Assembly: GCA_022393335.1 (NCBI GenBank)
Contig: JAJEKB010021353.1
Span: 329,730 to 393,729 of the forward strand
Length of the DNA: 64,000 bases
Source of the DNA: Macrotrachela quadricornifera
Taxonomy: Eukaryota > Rotifera > Eurotatoria > Philodinida > Philodinidae
Reading direction: 5' to 3'
Made by a program: the position numbers and the translations under genes. Below the pieces are notes generated by a model, which did not search any database, was not told the DNA's origin, and saw only the letters and a program-made list of their open reading frames with translations. Each line of letters opens with the position of its first letter. The first letter of the stretch is position 1. Positions 50,394-62,698 of this stretch are shown here, piece after piece.

Positions 50394-52186
50394 AGTAGCG
50401 CAACCAGAATTTTTTGATCAATGGGCAAATTTTGCTTGTGTCAGAAAAAAACGGTGGGCGAGATGGGGAGGATTTTTATTGATGGGCTAAAAAAAAATAT
50501 TAATAACGTAAAAGAAGCCAAAAAAATTAAATGAGGTCCGTCTAATTAGGCATACATAGGGAGTGTCAGTTCTACATTTCTTTCTCGAAGACCTGAAACT
50601 CCATGAGGGCTCCTGTTCCTGGGAACCTGAACTCTATTATAGTTTCTAGAGATATGCACAGAACCGTATATTCCTGAACTCTTTGACAACAAGGCTCAAG
50701 AACATATTTACTTTACAATAGTAACTCAGGAACTATTGTTCGCAATTCTGAAATATAATGGCTGTCAAAATCATTCACCCACCTCTACTGCATCACTTTA
50801 TATTCTATGTTATTAAAGAAGAATAAATACTAAAGAGATCACATTACCACCACTGTATAGTCCATGATATCGAATGATATTTATAAGAGATTAGATCAAC
50901 TTTTAAAAAGACAGCTTTTACTTAAACTATTGAATATTATCTGTGTAGAATATTGTATAGCAAAATAGAGACTTTTCTTATTTATTCTATTATCTTATTT
51001 CAACTTAAATATAGTATATAGTCCTTTAAATAAGAACCAAAGCACGGAAATCTATCACTTATCACAACTATAAAATAAAAATACGGTTTTCTTTTAATCT
51101 GGGTGAATAATTTTGAAATGCGGAAAGAAACATGTTTAAGGATGTTACAAAACTTCAGTGAAAAAGTTTTGGGTTTTTTGACTGTTTTTTTCGACTTGAA
51201 TCATTTCAAGTGAAAGTGTACTAGCGCTGTTCTAAGGATGGTATGAGATAGCGGAAACATTTCTCTTTAAAATATGCTGTTACTGAGATATGTGGTATCT
51301 TTCAATCATCTGCTAAGCTCGTTCCACGCAGAGCATACCCAAAACTGATTTTCGATTTTGGGGTTGCTCTTCGTATAATGAGTCTAACATGCGATCCGAA
51401 GATGTTGCAGATCTCGGTGATGTCTCATTGTAACGAGAAATGCTTGTGCTATCTCATGCAGCTGTGAACAAAGTTGACTTGTTCAGTCTTATTAAAAATC
51501 AAAAGATTTTGGATGCACGCCTACTTATATTTTGTTAATTTTAAAATAAATATTAGACGAATGCAAAGCAAAATCTGAAATTTTTTACACATAAATTCGA
51601 TATCATGGATTATACAATGATGGAAATTTGATCTCTTTAATATTTATCTTTCTTCATAACACAGAAGGGATGAATGAATAATTTTGACAACCATCGCACT
51701 TAGAAAATTATTCTTTTTTTGAAGATAAAAGCACGTACCACATTATTAAGAATACAAACCACTACGTAGCCGAGGATTCCAGCTCTTAAAAACCCAGACA
51801 GAATGCCGGGTTCTCGCGAACGAGAACACTATGAGGGTTCCATGCTCTTGGGGATGGAAGCTCAAATAGTCGAATAAAACTGATTGGAGATGAAGAAATC
51901 CTATTAAATTTTGGTCGAACTCGAACCATTTTAATAGATTTTAGTTACCAAAACTTGATTTTAAAATGATTTTTTTGCCACTTGATATTACAAGAAGAGT
52001 GCATGTGAGATTCAGACTGGAGATAAAAAATACTATTGGTATCTCATTGAAAAATTAATAAAAAACAATTTTAAAAAAGTAAGATTTCAATGGGCAAGAA
52101 CCTCCTAATAAAAGTTTCGATGGGCAAGCCTCCAAATGAAATGGGCAATTACCCATTTGCCTCCCCCCTCCCTGGTTGCGCCACTG
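50394..52186. mobile_element. Non-autonomous element with CAGTGGCGCAACCAG-like ends
   Basis: The left end CAGTAGCGCAACCAGAATTT and the right end ...CCTCCCTGGTTGCGCCACTG are inverted; both are followed inward by GGGCAAnTTnCCC-type words. Inside, a second inverted pair (about 50752-50885 against 51595-51705, e.g. GTCAAAATCATTCA against TGAATAATTTTGAC) suggests a nested foldback element. No reading frame of note. No 8-bp duplication was found, so boundaries are uncertain. Confidence 0.55.
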
Positions 52187-52189
52187 TCC

Positions 52190-52312
52190 TTTTAAGGTTT
52201 CGTAAATTTTAACAATCGTTTATTTAGGCTTTTGGGCGCATTTGAAAGCTTTTAGACGCTTACGAAACCTTTTTGAAGGGTTCGGTAAAGTTCCTATTTT
52301 TTTTAGAGTGTT
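52190..52312 (-). mobile_element. Single arm of a CACTCTAAAA element
   Basis: TACGAAACCTTTTTGAAGGG leads to TTTTTTTTAGAGTG, matching one end of the elements at 6733 and 16812. It ends only a few bases from the stop codon of the transposase gene. Confidence 0.55.
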
Positions 52313-52314
52313 CA

Positions 52315-54111
52315 TTAGGCTTCGTTTATGTTTTTATTTGATATTCTACGATGTGATTGAACTGCTGTTTTGCAAAGTTGACTGAAGAACAGTTTTAATA
52401 CATTAGCATATGTTTGATCTTGAGAATATGCTTCAATTGAACGCCAGAAACGGCGAAATAATTTTAATGCATTATTTCGTTCGACAAAATGCATACGAGA
52501 ATCTGCTATTAATTTAATCATTTTTTCGAAACTTTGATCTGTATGTGAACGAACAAATGCTTTTTGATTGCACCAAAGACCTTCAATTGCGTTTAGTTCA
52601 CAATGATATTTAGGACAGTATAAAATCTTAACATCATATTTGCTCGCTAACATTTCAAGTTTTGTCACCTATACAATAGAGTAAATCGCATAGGATGAAA
52701 TATATTTCAAAATATGAAAGGATGTTCACTTACATTTATAAAAGCTCGATATTCAGAAAGTATTTTACGAATTTCATCCAACTTAGCCTTAACTGGTAAT
52801 TGCGCACCTAATTCTTTAGCCAGTTCAACCAAACCTTTTGATTGATCTTTGTATGCTCCTTCCTTAAAATAACAATCAATAACTTTTATTGCACCATTTT
52901 CATCGACAAATTCAATCTGTTCAACCGGACAACGAGTGCCAATAGTTTTACCAAAATCATGTAATGAGTATGCTTTAGTAGTGTGCGTTCTTGCATTGTC
53001 AACAATGATTTCTATCCAATTATGCTTGTAATCTTGTTTAAATTCCAGCATCTGAAAGAGTCTTTCAAACTGACTTAAAATTGTATCATTATCGAAGTAA
53101 GCATCTGTTCCGATATTAATACTAGCTGTTGCTGTACGACTAAGATAATTAACATCACTATCCTTACTTAGTGATTTATATTTTGTAACTGCTTTTTTCC
53201 ATTCATCTTCACTAAGTTCAAAAAAGGGTCCACTGGGATGCTGAACAAGAAAATCAGATATCATACGGCTTCGACCGCGTCCTTTCGAAAAAAATGGTAT
53301 ATTATCTTGAAAAAACCACCGTTTTGGGCTAACTTCACCACTTCTAAATGTTGATTCATCGTGAACTAATAACGACAAAAACGAAAAACAATATAATGGA
53401 AATTTTATCTAAAAAATCTTGATCGCTATACTTACACATGAGTATCCTGAGTGGATTTTGCGTTGGGAAATTCCATATTGGTGTTTCACCATCATTAATT
53501 GTGTAATAGAAGCGTTTATCGGTTAGAAAATAATTAATAAATTCATGATGATGTTTCACAACATCATCTCTTTCATGTCCTTCAAAATATGGACGTTGTG
53601 AATTAGCCTCGAACTTTGCTCCCCATCTGCGAAGATCCAGACGACAACTTCTTTCTGATCGTATCAAATCGTCGCCACTTTGTTTTTTAATTCCTGTTAG
53701 CTCGTAATATTTTGTATCAATAAATTGAGTCAAGTCAGCCGCTTTGAAATCTGCTGACTTTTGTGAACATGCTTGAACAACGAATGATCTAGTATCTGCT
53801 TCAATCTCCGGAAACGTATCATAAAAGGAGTCGGTATGCTTACCACCACGTAAATCATTTGAAAACTCTTCAAAGTCTCCTTTAATAAGCAGTGCTGCCC
53901 ATTTATGTGAAGTCTGCGCGGTCATAAAACCGATATTTTTGAAAAATCTATCAACTTCTTCCCATTTCACGTCTAAGAAGCGTAACGACATATAGAGTAA
54001 AGTGCTAAGATATTTCGCACCACATTTCGACTTGCACATCTCAGTAAAGTCACCAATGTCGGTCAAGAGAAGTTTTTCATTAAAAGATGTTTCTTGATCA
54101 TCAACCTCCAT
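52315..54111 (-). CDS. IS630/Tc1-like DDE transposase, three exons
   Basis: Exon 1 (54111 to about 53438) ends ...NPLRILM, exon 2 (about 53371-52732) begins HDESTFRSGE, and exon 3 (about 52668-52315) begins VTKLEML; donors GTAAGTATAG and GTAAGTGAAC join in phase. The N-terminal part is helix-rich with SCRLDLRRWGAKF and YFEGHERDDVV blocks typical of this transposase group. The catalytic core has HDEST (first D), VDNARTHTT (second D) and CPKYHCELNAIEGLW (final E), matching the DDE_3 pattern of the IS630-Tc1-mariner superfamily. No stop or frameshift interrupts it, so the protein may be functional. I could not identify its own terminal repeats: a CACTCTAAAA arm lies against the 3' end, but no partner is seen on the 5' side. 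A longer 5' end is possible. Confidence 0.75.
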
Positions 54112-55199
54112 GGTGTATTTATCACCTGATGAATCAATTGGATCCGGAGTGTTCGTATTTGACCAGCGACGAGTTGATGCGTTTCGTAAGTGACTTTTTG
54201 TTTCCGTGGAGGAGGCATCATAATCTAATTTTGTTTAACCGAATACGATTTGATCTCAAAAAAAGAGAAACACATTACTAAGACATTGTTATCCTAATTT
54301 TTTAGAAAACGTATTCCAGAGACTCTTTCAAAATCCTCCAGAGATCTCAAAGTAACTTCATTCGATCCCCCGTCAGTTTTTACCTAGATAAACAAATTTT
54401 CACTTGATTTGAATGAAAATTAAGCATTTTGTTTAAAAATGACCTCCCCCTAGATCTTATCATCCTAGTAAATACAATTTTTCTCAACATAGGAAAGAAA
54501 AGAAAAAAAAAGTGATGCATTAGTGAGGGTGAGGGTGTGAGTCCAGCATACTACGATCCGGATTTCGACCTTGCTAAAGGGTCATCATCAGGTAGTTTTA
54601 ACTCTGTGCAAAGTGGAGGGAACTTCCAAACATCAGGAATTGGAAAGTTTTATCGGAAGGCTATTTTTATCGTTATGAATTTGTGATTATTGCGGACATG
54701 GAAATCAAAAGGATGTATGCTTAATTATTGTTAATTTGAAAAGGGATGCTGGTTTAGCACAGATGGCTCAGATTTACTAGTTTTCAGGCAAAGGTCGTTT
54801 TATATTCTGATTTCGATTTATTTAATGCTTGGCTTTTTTCTGATTTTCAGGAACGTTGAGAAACCAGTTTTTTCGTATGGTCAAGTTTATTTTGATTTCC
54901 AAGTAGAAGTTTCTATAAGGTGAGTTCTAGTAAACTGCGAGGCGTTCCGACTGTGTCTCAACGGTTTGATGAACTAGTTAGGAGTTGCCTCTTGATTTCA
55001 AATTGCTTAAGACGACAATACAAATGAAAGTTGAAGACTGTCAACTGGAATAGTGAAATGGACTGATATTTTTGAATCTTTGGATTTATGGAGAGAGGGT
55101 TTATTTTAACAAAACAGAAAACGAAGATTAAAATATGTGAATGAAGTGTTTGTGAATGTCTCGGAGAGGTATGGTTATTTTCTTTATTGTTGGCTTGTT
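54112..55199. other. Intergenic region with a TGAGGG array
   Basis: A GTGAGGGTGAGGGTGTGAG array lies at 54523-54541. No gene is recognised elsewhere; the remainder is A+T-rich with decayed-looking sequence. Confidence 0.45.
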
Positions 55200-56735
55200 T
55201 TATTCATTAGCATTCTTTTTAGCTGTTGTAGTCGATTTGAAATGGTGAGGATCATTGTGATCTTCTTTTTGTTCGTCATCACTTTCAATTGCATTTTCGT
55301 CATTGCCACCTTCCTCATCATCTTCTTCATCATAATCATCGTCGTTCGTATCATTTTCAGTATCTGTATCGTCGTCGTCTTCATCTGATTCTTCATTAAT
55401 TTGACAAATATTAACGGTCGTGTCCTTGTTAATTAAATTACGATCATTGGCTGGTAATGTTGGATTGGGTAGATTTAAGATGACGTTGTTATTGATTTTG
55501 ATATTGATGGGTTTTTGTTTGCTGTTGATATCATTTTGAACTGTGTTAATAAGTGATCCATGAAAAATATCATTATCAATAACTGGTAACCATGGTTCGA
55601 AAGAGGATAAAGGATTCAACGAAGTTAATTTTTGATTTACTTTAGCTTGAGCAATGGTTATTTCATCAGCTGAACGAGATCGAAAACATGTGAAATTATT
55701 TGGAGGATAGTGTAATTGTTCAGCAAGAAGGACAGCAGGAGCAACATTCTCCAAGTATGTTCTAAATAATATCAAAGAAAATGTTTCATTTCATCATTCA
55801 TCTCTATAGTTGCTATACCTGAAGGGAATTGTCATCGGAGAACTTTGAATAATTGCTCGTTGAAGAAAAGGATTGCATTTCACTAGTTACATAATGAAGA
55901 GCAGTTGATTGAGCACCTGAACTTTGTCCAAATAATGTGATCTAAACAAAACATGAATAGATTTATGAGATAAAAGTTTATTATATTAAAACCTGATTTG
56001 AATCACCACCAAATACGTTGATCAAGTATTCCATAATTACCTTTAATATCATTGGAGCCATTGCCAGTGGCCAAGAAACCAAGTACACCTCAAATTTCAT
56101 TAACAGACTCTCAATAAATCATGAATAAATCTTCGAAATTTACCTAATCGGTGTTGAATTAAGGTAATGATGATATTTGTCGTATTTATTAAACGTTCCA
56201 ATTAATAGATCGATTCCGATGCAGAACTATATTGAAAATCACCACCAGGAGTAAAAATCATTACTGGAAAAAGAGTTTTCGATGATAAATTATTCGATAA
56301 TGGGGTGAAAATATTCAAATAAAGACAATCTTCTGACATCTATATATTGATTTATGACATCAAATCTCTTCTTCTGTAGATCAGAGACTTACAATAGATA
56401 GAGTGAGAAATTTCTTCGTTCTTTTTGATGGTGGACAACGAGGTTGTGGACAAGCAGGTGCTGATCCTGTAGCATTGATTATTTTTGGATTCCATTTTGT
56501 CATAGGTACAGGTGATTGCCATCTATTCAAACATAGTAATACATTGAGAAAACAATTTATATTATTAATACCTCAATGAACCTATAGGTGGTTGAGCAAA
56601 TGGTATACCATAAAACACTCGAGATATATTCGTTTGATAACCTAATATGTCTCCATATTGTGTATAAACAACAACAGATTCATTAGCAAAAATGTTTGAT
56701 ATGAGAAGACTGAGAATTAAAACGAACAACATCAT
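55200..56735 (-). pseudogene. Type-B carboxylesterase remnant with an acidic tail
   Basis: It starts at 56735 with a signal peptide (MMLFVLILSLLISNIFA). Family blocks follow across short introns: VFYGIPFAQPPIGSLRW, SEDCLYLNIFTP, IIITLIQHRLG, VLGFLATGNGSNDIKGNYGI, the nucleophile elbow GQSSGAQS, AIIQSSPMTIPF (in a shifted frame), and FEPWLPVIDND. Breaks: an in-frame TAA at 56202-56204; a deletion of roughly ten residues plus a frameshift between GNYGILDQ and FGGDSNQ near 56020; and a one-base shift near 55870. After about 330 residues the catalytic Glu/His part is missing and is replaced by an Asp/Glu-rich tail ending at 55200. The family hydrolyses carboxylic esters or acts as an adhesion domain; this copy cannot do so. 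Confidence 0.7.
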
Positions 56736-58107
56736 TTGTTTCACTAATGCGAATGTGCATCTTGGTTTCTTTTTTGTTTATAAACAATTGATAAGAAACA
56801 AATTTTTATCTCTTCAAAAGAAAGATCTAAAATATAAAGGACGGGGAACGTATTCCTTTGTTTTGATCAATAAATCGTTTTTGCCTTACTTTGAGTGTTG
56901 GCCAGATAAGCCCTCGAATGATCTATATTAGTAACCTTGTTTAACTTCGATCTTCACTATATGATTCAGAATTAATGCCATTTTTTCAGCATTAATAATA
57001 AACATCAAAATTCACAAAAATAATCACAATATGTGACTACAGAACAACAGCAATGTATAAATATCGTTTAGAATATATTATTTATTGGAGACTTTACTTA
57101 ACAAAGGTCGAAGATACTAACATCATATACTTATTTGGTTCTCTTCGTTTTGCTCGAATTAATCTATGTATCTAAATTGTTATACATTAACGACGAATAT
57201 TTATTTCGTAGACGTAAAATAGACATCTTCAAAAAAAAAAGAAAACTCTTCAAAGTCTTGCTGTTAATGGTTTCTCTTTCTCACCAGACTTTTTCTTCAC
57301 AGTTTTCATCTTATTCTTGTTTATAACTTACTTGTTTATATAAGTAAAAAGACAAAAGATATTTGTGTCAAATGCAAGCTCTCGTTGAGAAATTAATATC
57401 TGTCGACAAAAACTATTTACAACTAAATAATAAATTACTTTAAAAACTCGTTACTAAATATTTCTCTTTTCAGTCTTTACCGAGAACCTAGGAAAGCTAA
57501 TTAAATATTCGGACTAGCGCAATATCAACTCGTTGAAAGACTATATACAGAGTTCAAGACAGGCACTTAATACACTATTGAGTCTTCCCAATACTCCAAT
57601 GATCTAAGGAACAACGGGATACTAATCAACGCGAGTATACCAAAAAAAGTAATAACAAATAAAACTTTGAAACAAAGTTTGAATAAGAACTCGAACATGA
57701 TTTAGAAAGTTTCCCAAACCAAATCTGAACACAGCCATGACTATTGGCAAGTCGAGATATATTACGATTACAGAACTGCCGAATGAGTCCCTTAAGCAAG
57801 GACGATACCCATCGCAGAAACTGTTTGGAATTAATACCTAGTGAACTCACCATCACCCTCAAGAACTAAAAGTAGAAGAATTATTTATTTTTCAGTTGAT
57901 AATTCTAGTTTTTCAAATTTATTTAATTTCGAAGTGTATTAACATTATTGCGTTCTTTAACAACAAGTAATAGTCAGGTAAACATAAAAAATACATTATT
58001 CTAATCTATTAAAGCAGACACGTGAGATTAGGAAAGAAAAAGAAAAAAATGACGAAATATTCATGCATTACGAATCATATGAATAGTCATATAATCAATT
58101 GGTAAAA
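56736..58107. other. Intergenic region
   Basis: A+T-rich sequence without a recognised gene. CTCACCATCACCCTCAAG at 57845-57862 is a one- or two-unit relic of the TGAGGG repeat. Open frames at 56692, 57135 and 57626 have no family features. Confidence 0.4.
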
Positions 58108-58147
58108 TGGAGGAAGTAGAAAAAGAAATCATAATCAATCGTCATCG

Positions 58148-61100
58148 ATGTCAATAAATATCGAAGAGCTAGAAAATTTCAAACTGATTTGGCTGGATAA
58201 AATATTCACATATTCAGATAGGGATATTCATGCAAAACTTCAGTTTCGACATATTACTCCTTATTTAAAAATATTTTTCAATGCAGATGAATATTTCTAT
58301 TATATATTAAATAATGAAGTATATTATAATATTCTTATTACTACACTGGATTCATTCGATGATGATGATATTATTAAGAAAGCAAGTTCAATTATTCAAA
58401 TTACATTTCTCTATGTTATTTCGTCAATTTCTCGATTAGAAAAATAATGTCAAATTTAATATTTTTACATCACCAACAGAAATTGGAAAATCGAGCAAAG
58501 ATTTGACAAAGCAATCAACAAAATTTATGTGGTATCAATGTATATTAGACATTATTCTCAATATACCAAAGGCAGATGAAGCAAAAAAAAATTTGATTGA
58601 ATTTAGTCGTTCATTTTATTTCGATAATCAAATTGAACAAGATAAAATCAACAATTTTGAAATGAATTATAAATCAGAAGATGCAATTAAATGGTATACA
58701 GATGATTCATTTATTTTTCGTCTAATAAATAAAGTTCTTTGAGCAGAAAGTATTGAATATATGTAAAAATTACGTTATATACTATCTGATATGTACATTC
58801 AATTATATGAGATGCATTGTGATTTTCTTCAATTGTTAATAGATCTCGAATTATTTCCATATGTACTCACAGTATATCGTGGTCAATTTATATCCAATCG
58901 AGAATTAGATCAATTAAAGCGTAATGTTGGTAATTATATATCAATGAATACATTTTTATCAACGTCGACTGATCGAGAAGTTTCATTGATATTTTCGGGT
59001 GAAGGTGCTCAACGTCCACAACTCGAATCAATACTCTTTGAAATTAATATTCCCACTGATACATGTTCATTACCATTTGCTGACATTAAGATGAATAGTT
59101 CAAAGAAAGATGAAGAGGAAACTCTTTTAGCATTAGGTGCTATTTTTCGTATAGAGTCTATTAAATTAAATGATAATACTTGGATTGTAAAGCTAACACT
59201 TTGCGATCAAGATATGACTGAAATTAAATCAATTTCCGATTTTTTACCAAAATTATCAGATATATACCAAAAGAATATTATCGGATACGCTGAATGTTTA
59301 TTTCACATGGGAGAGATAAATCGAGCAATTCAAATTTGTACTAATGAAATTCGCTTGAAAGCATCATTATATGATTGGGATTCTATTATTTTATTCAATA
59401 ATCTTGCAACATATGGCATGAAGAGTGGCGATACTGACTTTCAAAGTATACTAAAATGCTATCAGATATGTATCAAACTAATTCCACGCTCAATTTTACC
59501 TGGATTAGTGTCATTTTTCATCAATGCTGTTATTTTACTTGGTGAACATGATATTTTTAGCTCAGTCATATATTACTCTTGGTGTCAATTATGGTAATCA
59601 AAATAATAATAAACAAGCCTTTGATTATTTTCAATCAGCTCTGAAAATTTTCAAAGGACATCTATCACCATTTGATGAAAACTTTGGTTGGATTTATTAT
59701 AATATCGCTGCAGTCAATTTTCAACAAGGAAAATATTGTACTGCACTAAAGTTTTGTGAGAAAAGTCTTGCGATCTATTTGCAATGTTTTCCACCTGGTC
59801 ATCCATATACTGCCAATTGTTATCATCTTTTAGGTATGATTTATATGTACATTGGTGAGAATTCTAAAGCTTGGAATGCAATGGATATTGCTCTTCAATA
59901 TCGGTTAGAAACAGAACCGATAAATCGAATATCAGTGGGTTTTTCTTATTTTAATTTTGGAAATCTATTCCGTAAAGCAGATCATAATGCTCAAGCACTT
60001 GCTTATTATTTAAAAACAGAAGAGATATGGCGTCAACATTTATCGGAAGATTATTTTCGTTACAGTCAATTATATAATAGTATCGGGCGAGTTTATGGTG
60101 ATGCAACAGGAGATTTTATTGCTGCACGAAAGTTTTTAGAAAAAGCATTAACAATTGAATTGAATTGTTTGAAGAGAAATTCTCAATTGGATAGTACTCA
60201 TCTTGGGAAAATCTATATGGAATTTGGAAGGAACTTTTATAAATGTGGTAAGTTCAATGAAGCATTGATATATTATGAAAAGACGTCACCTATATGCGAA
60301 CGTAATTTGCCAACTATTCATATAGAATTATACCATCTATTTAGCTATATTGCTGTAGCTCATCAGGACTTATATGACTATACATTAGCGCTGAAATATT
60401 ATAAGGAAGCACTTGATATTTTTCTACATCAAGAATCTGGTTCTTTAGATAAGGATTTACTTAGTAGCACTTACAATAATATTGGTAGTGTATATTTGCA
60501 AAACACTTCATATCAAGAAGCTATATGCTATATTGAAAAAGCAATAAATATCAGGTTAGAAATAATGACAAGCGAATCACCATCTCTCCTCGTTCCATAT
60601 ACAAACTTGGGTGATGCTTATTCATCTTTAAATAATTTTACTCAAGCTTCTGACTATCTACATAAAGCTTTAAAAATTGCCAAAGTAGTATTGCCTACAT
60701 ATCATGAAAGTTTGGCTTTTATTTATAATAATCTAGCAACTGTACACGTACGAAAAGGAGAAAATCTTCAAGCACTTGAATATGCTCAACTATCATTTGA
60801 AGTTAAACAAAATTGTATGCCATCGGATCATCCATCATTCGCAAATGCTTACAATACTTTAGGTTCGATTTATACAACACTACTTGATTATAATAAATCT
60901 GTGGTAAACTATGAAGCTGCTTTGACAATATTTGAGAAACATCAATCAGATAAATCCCTAATATTAGCGACAATTCATGCAAATCTCGATTTTTCCCACT
61001 ATAAATTACATCAATATGATCGAACAATGAATTATATTCAACAAAGTCTTATTATTCTAAGAAGTATTTATGATGAACATGACGATAATCATTTTCAGTT

Positions 61101-61527
61101 TGCATGTGTTTATGATACACTTGCTCTTGTTAAGTGTGCTCAAGGATTCATTGAAGAAGCTGAATGTCATTGTCAAAAAGCATTGAATTTGCGTTTACTT
61201 GAACTGAAACCTGAACATATTGATATTGGCACATTATTTGAAACTTTTGGTATTATAAAAAATGCACAAATGAAATATGATATAGCTTTAATATATTTTC
61301 GTAAATGTGAAGCAATTATGTATCACATCAATAACGAGTATCCATCATTGACTCGTCTCTATCAAACAATCGGATCTCTTTTTTATAATCAAGGACAATA
61401 TGATAAAGCTCTGGAATATTATATCAAAGCTATAGAATTAGCCTATAAAGTATATTCCACCAATCAAAAACTGTTGGATGGGTTAAACTATGGATTGGAT
61501 AGAGTGATAGATCACTTTTTATCATAG
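58148..61527 (+). pseudogene. ART-TPR protein, second copy, N-terminal half broken
   Basis: The order is an N-terminal domain (ENFKLIWLD...), an ART domain with VYRGQ, FLSTSTD and DEEETLLALG as the R-S-ExE motifs, and at least a dozen kinesin-light-chain-like TPRs. Breaks: a one-base shift near 58444, where LEK-stop must continue as NVKFNIFTSP; an in-frame TGA at 58740-58742; and an in-frame TAA at 58764-58766. From 58791 the frame is open: ART then TPR, with one 58-nt intron (59508-59565) joining ILPGL to SYITLGV. The long open TPR part means either recent decay or that a shorter protein starting at 58791 is still made and still includes the three ART motifs. It is related to the minus-strand gene at 44861-50249 but not a close duplicate. 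Confidence 0.7.
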
Positions 61528-61719
61528 TGATTAATAACACTTAATCGTATTATTTTCTACTAACTTTCCATGATAATTTTAGGATGAAAATAAGTTTACA
61601 AAGAAGAAGATTCAAACTAATTCATACGACTAGTTTCGTTTTATATAGATCAAAATTGCCGCTTGTAAATGAATGATTTGGGGATAAAACATTTTGTCAC
61701 ATAAGTAGACTAGTACTTA

Positions 61720-62032
61720 ATGCATCAATTGCTTCAGCATAATAAGTCTGTCCTACCAAGTATTTTCATTTGACAACATCTCGATGACAGTCACTATTTG
61801 GAAACAAACATCTATATATATATATATAATGAGCACGTTGAGATAGTTCGAGTGCATGAATGGAATCATTCTGTGCGAAAAGGATTTCACCTTGATTTTT
61901 CAATGTATAAGCTAAATAAATATGATCCACCGACGAGAAGATCTGATCAATTAATTTCAACGCTTGAGAGAGATACCTGAAGTTGTTCACTTCTTTAGAA
62001 CTCATATTCTGAGCGTATTCAGGAGTAGACAT
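61720..62032 (-). pseudogene. TPR (kinesin-light-chain-like) fragment
   Basis: MSTPEYAQNM opens a frame with FRYLSQALKLIDQIF and YTLKNQGEILFAQNDSIHAL, clear TPR helices, ending at a stop at 61766. Past the stop the reading resumes as QTYYAEAIDALSTS before another stop. It is a short broken piece, antisense to and overlapping the P450 fragment. Confidence 0.5.
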
Positions 62033-62600
62033 TCATATGTTCTCCAGGAACTTTGTGATGAAATTGATGCACTCGAATTGAACAATAATCAACATCATAG
62101 TGATGAAAATACGATAAAATATCCTGATTATGATATTGTTGCACAATTACCATATGTGAATTTGGTCATTTCAGAAGTGTTGAGAATGTATTCTCTTGAG
62201 AATTTTGCTGTTCAAAGATGTGCTATCACGAGGATATAACTATACAAGGAATCGATATTAAAAAAAGGTAACGCATGAAATTTGATAGTTAGAAAAAGTT
62301 TATTAAACTAATCGTCTATTCAATTCATTATGATATTGTTCTTTGATGTTCGGATGAATCGTATAGTTTTATACCTGAACGTTATCAAATAAAATGTCGT
62401 ATTTAACATTTGGAACAGGTTCACGTATTTGTGTTGGTATGCGCTTTGTATTGATGGAAATAAAGGTTCTATGAACAAGATTACTTTGAGAGTATACTAT
62501 TGTGTCTGGTGATCATTTTGAAAGTAAATTCAAGATTTTGGATCGAATAACAATTACACCAGAAGAAATTTGGATTAAATTAGTGAATAGAAATATTTAA
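61964..62600 (+). pseudogene. Cytochrome P450 C-terminal fragment
   Basis: The stretch codes YVLQELCDEIDAL, then DIVAQLPYVNLVISEVLRMY with the ExxR pair of the K-helix. A frameshift near 62220 leads to a CYHEDITIQGIDIKKG-like block and a donor. After an intron-like gap come IPERYQ and, in another frame, FGTGSRICVGMRFVLMEIK, which carries the haem-binding Cys motif FxxGxRxCxG. The end reads ITITPEEIWIKL. Only about the last 200 of roughly 500 residues are present, with two or more frameshifts. It is a dead 5'-truncated copy. Confidence 0.65.
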
Positions 62601-62698
62601 CAAAGTCCAATTATTAGATAACTAATAACTCTATCAAGGATAAGAACTGATGTGTATATATTTATTTGACTTCGTAAGAATAAAAAAGAAAAGAATTT

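Noticed and set aside
55137..55396. Plus-strand hydrophobic frame and a Met/Lys-rich minus-strand frame
   Set aside because: Shadows of the acidic tail of the esterase remnant; the GAT/GAA-rich DNA reads as Ile/Phe or Met/Lys in other frames.
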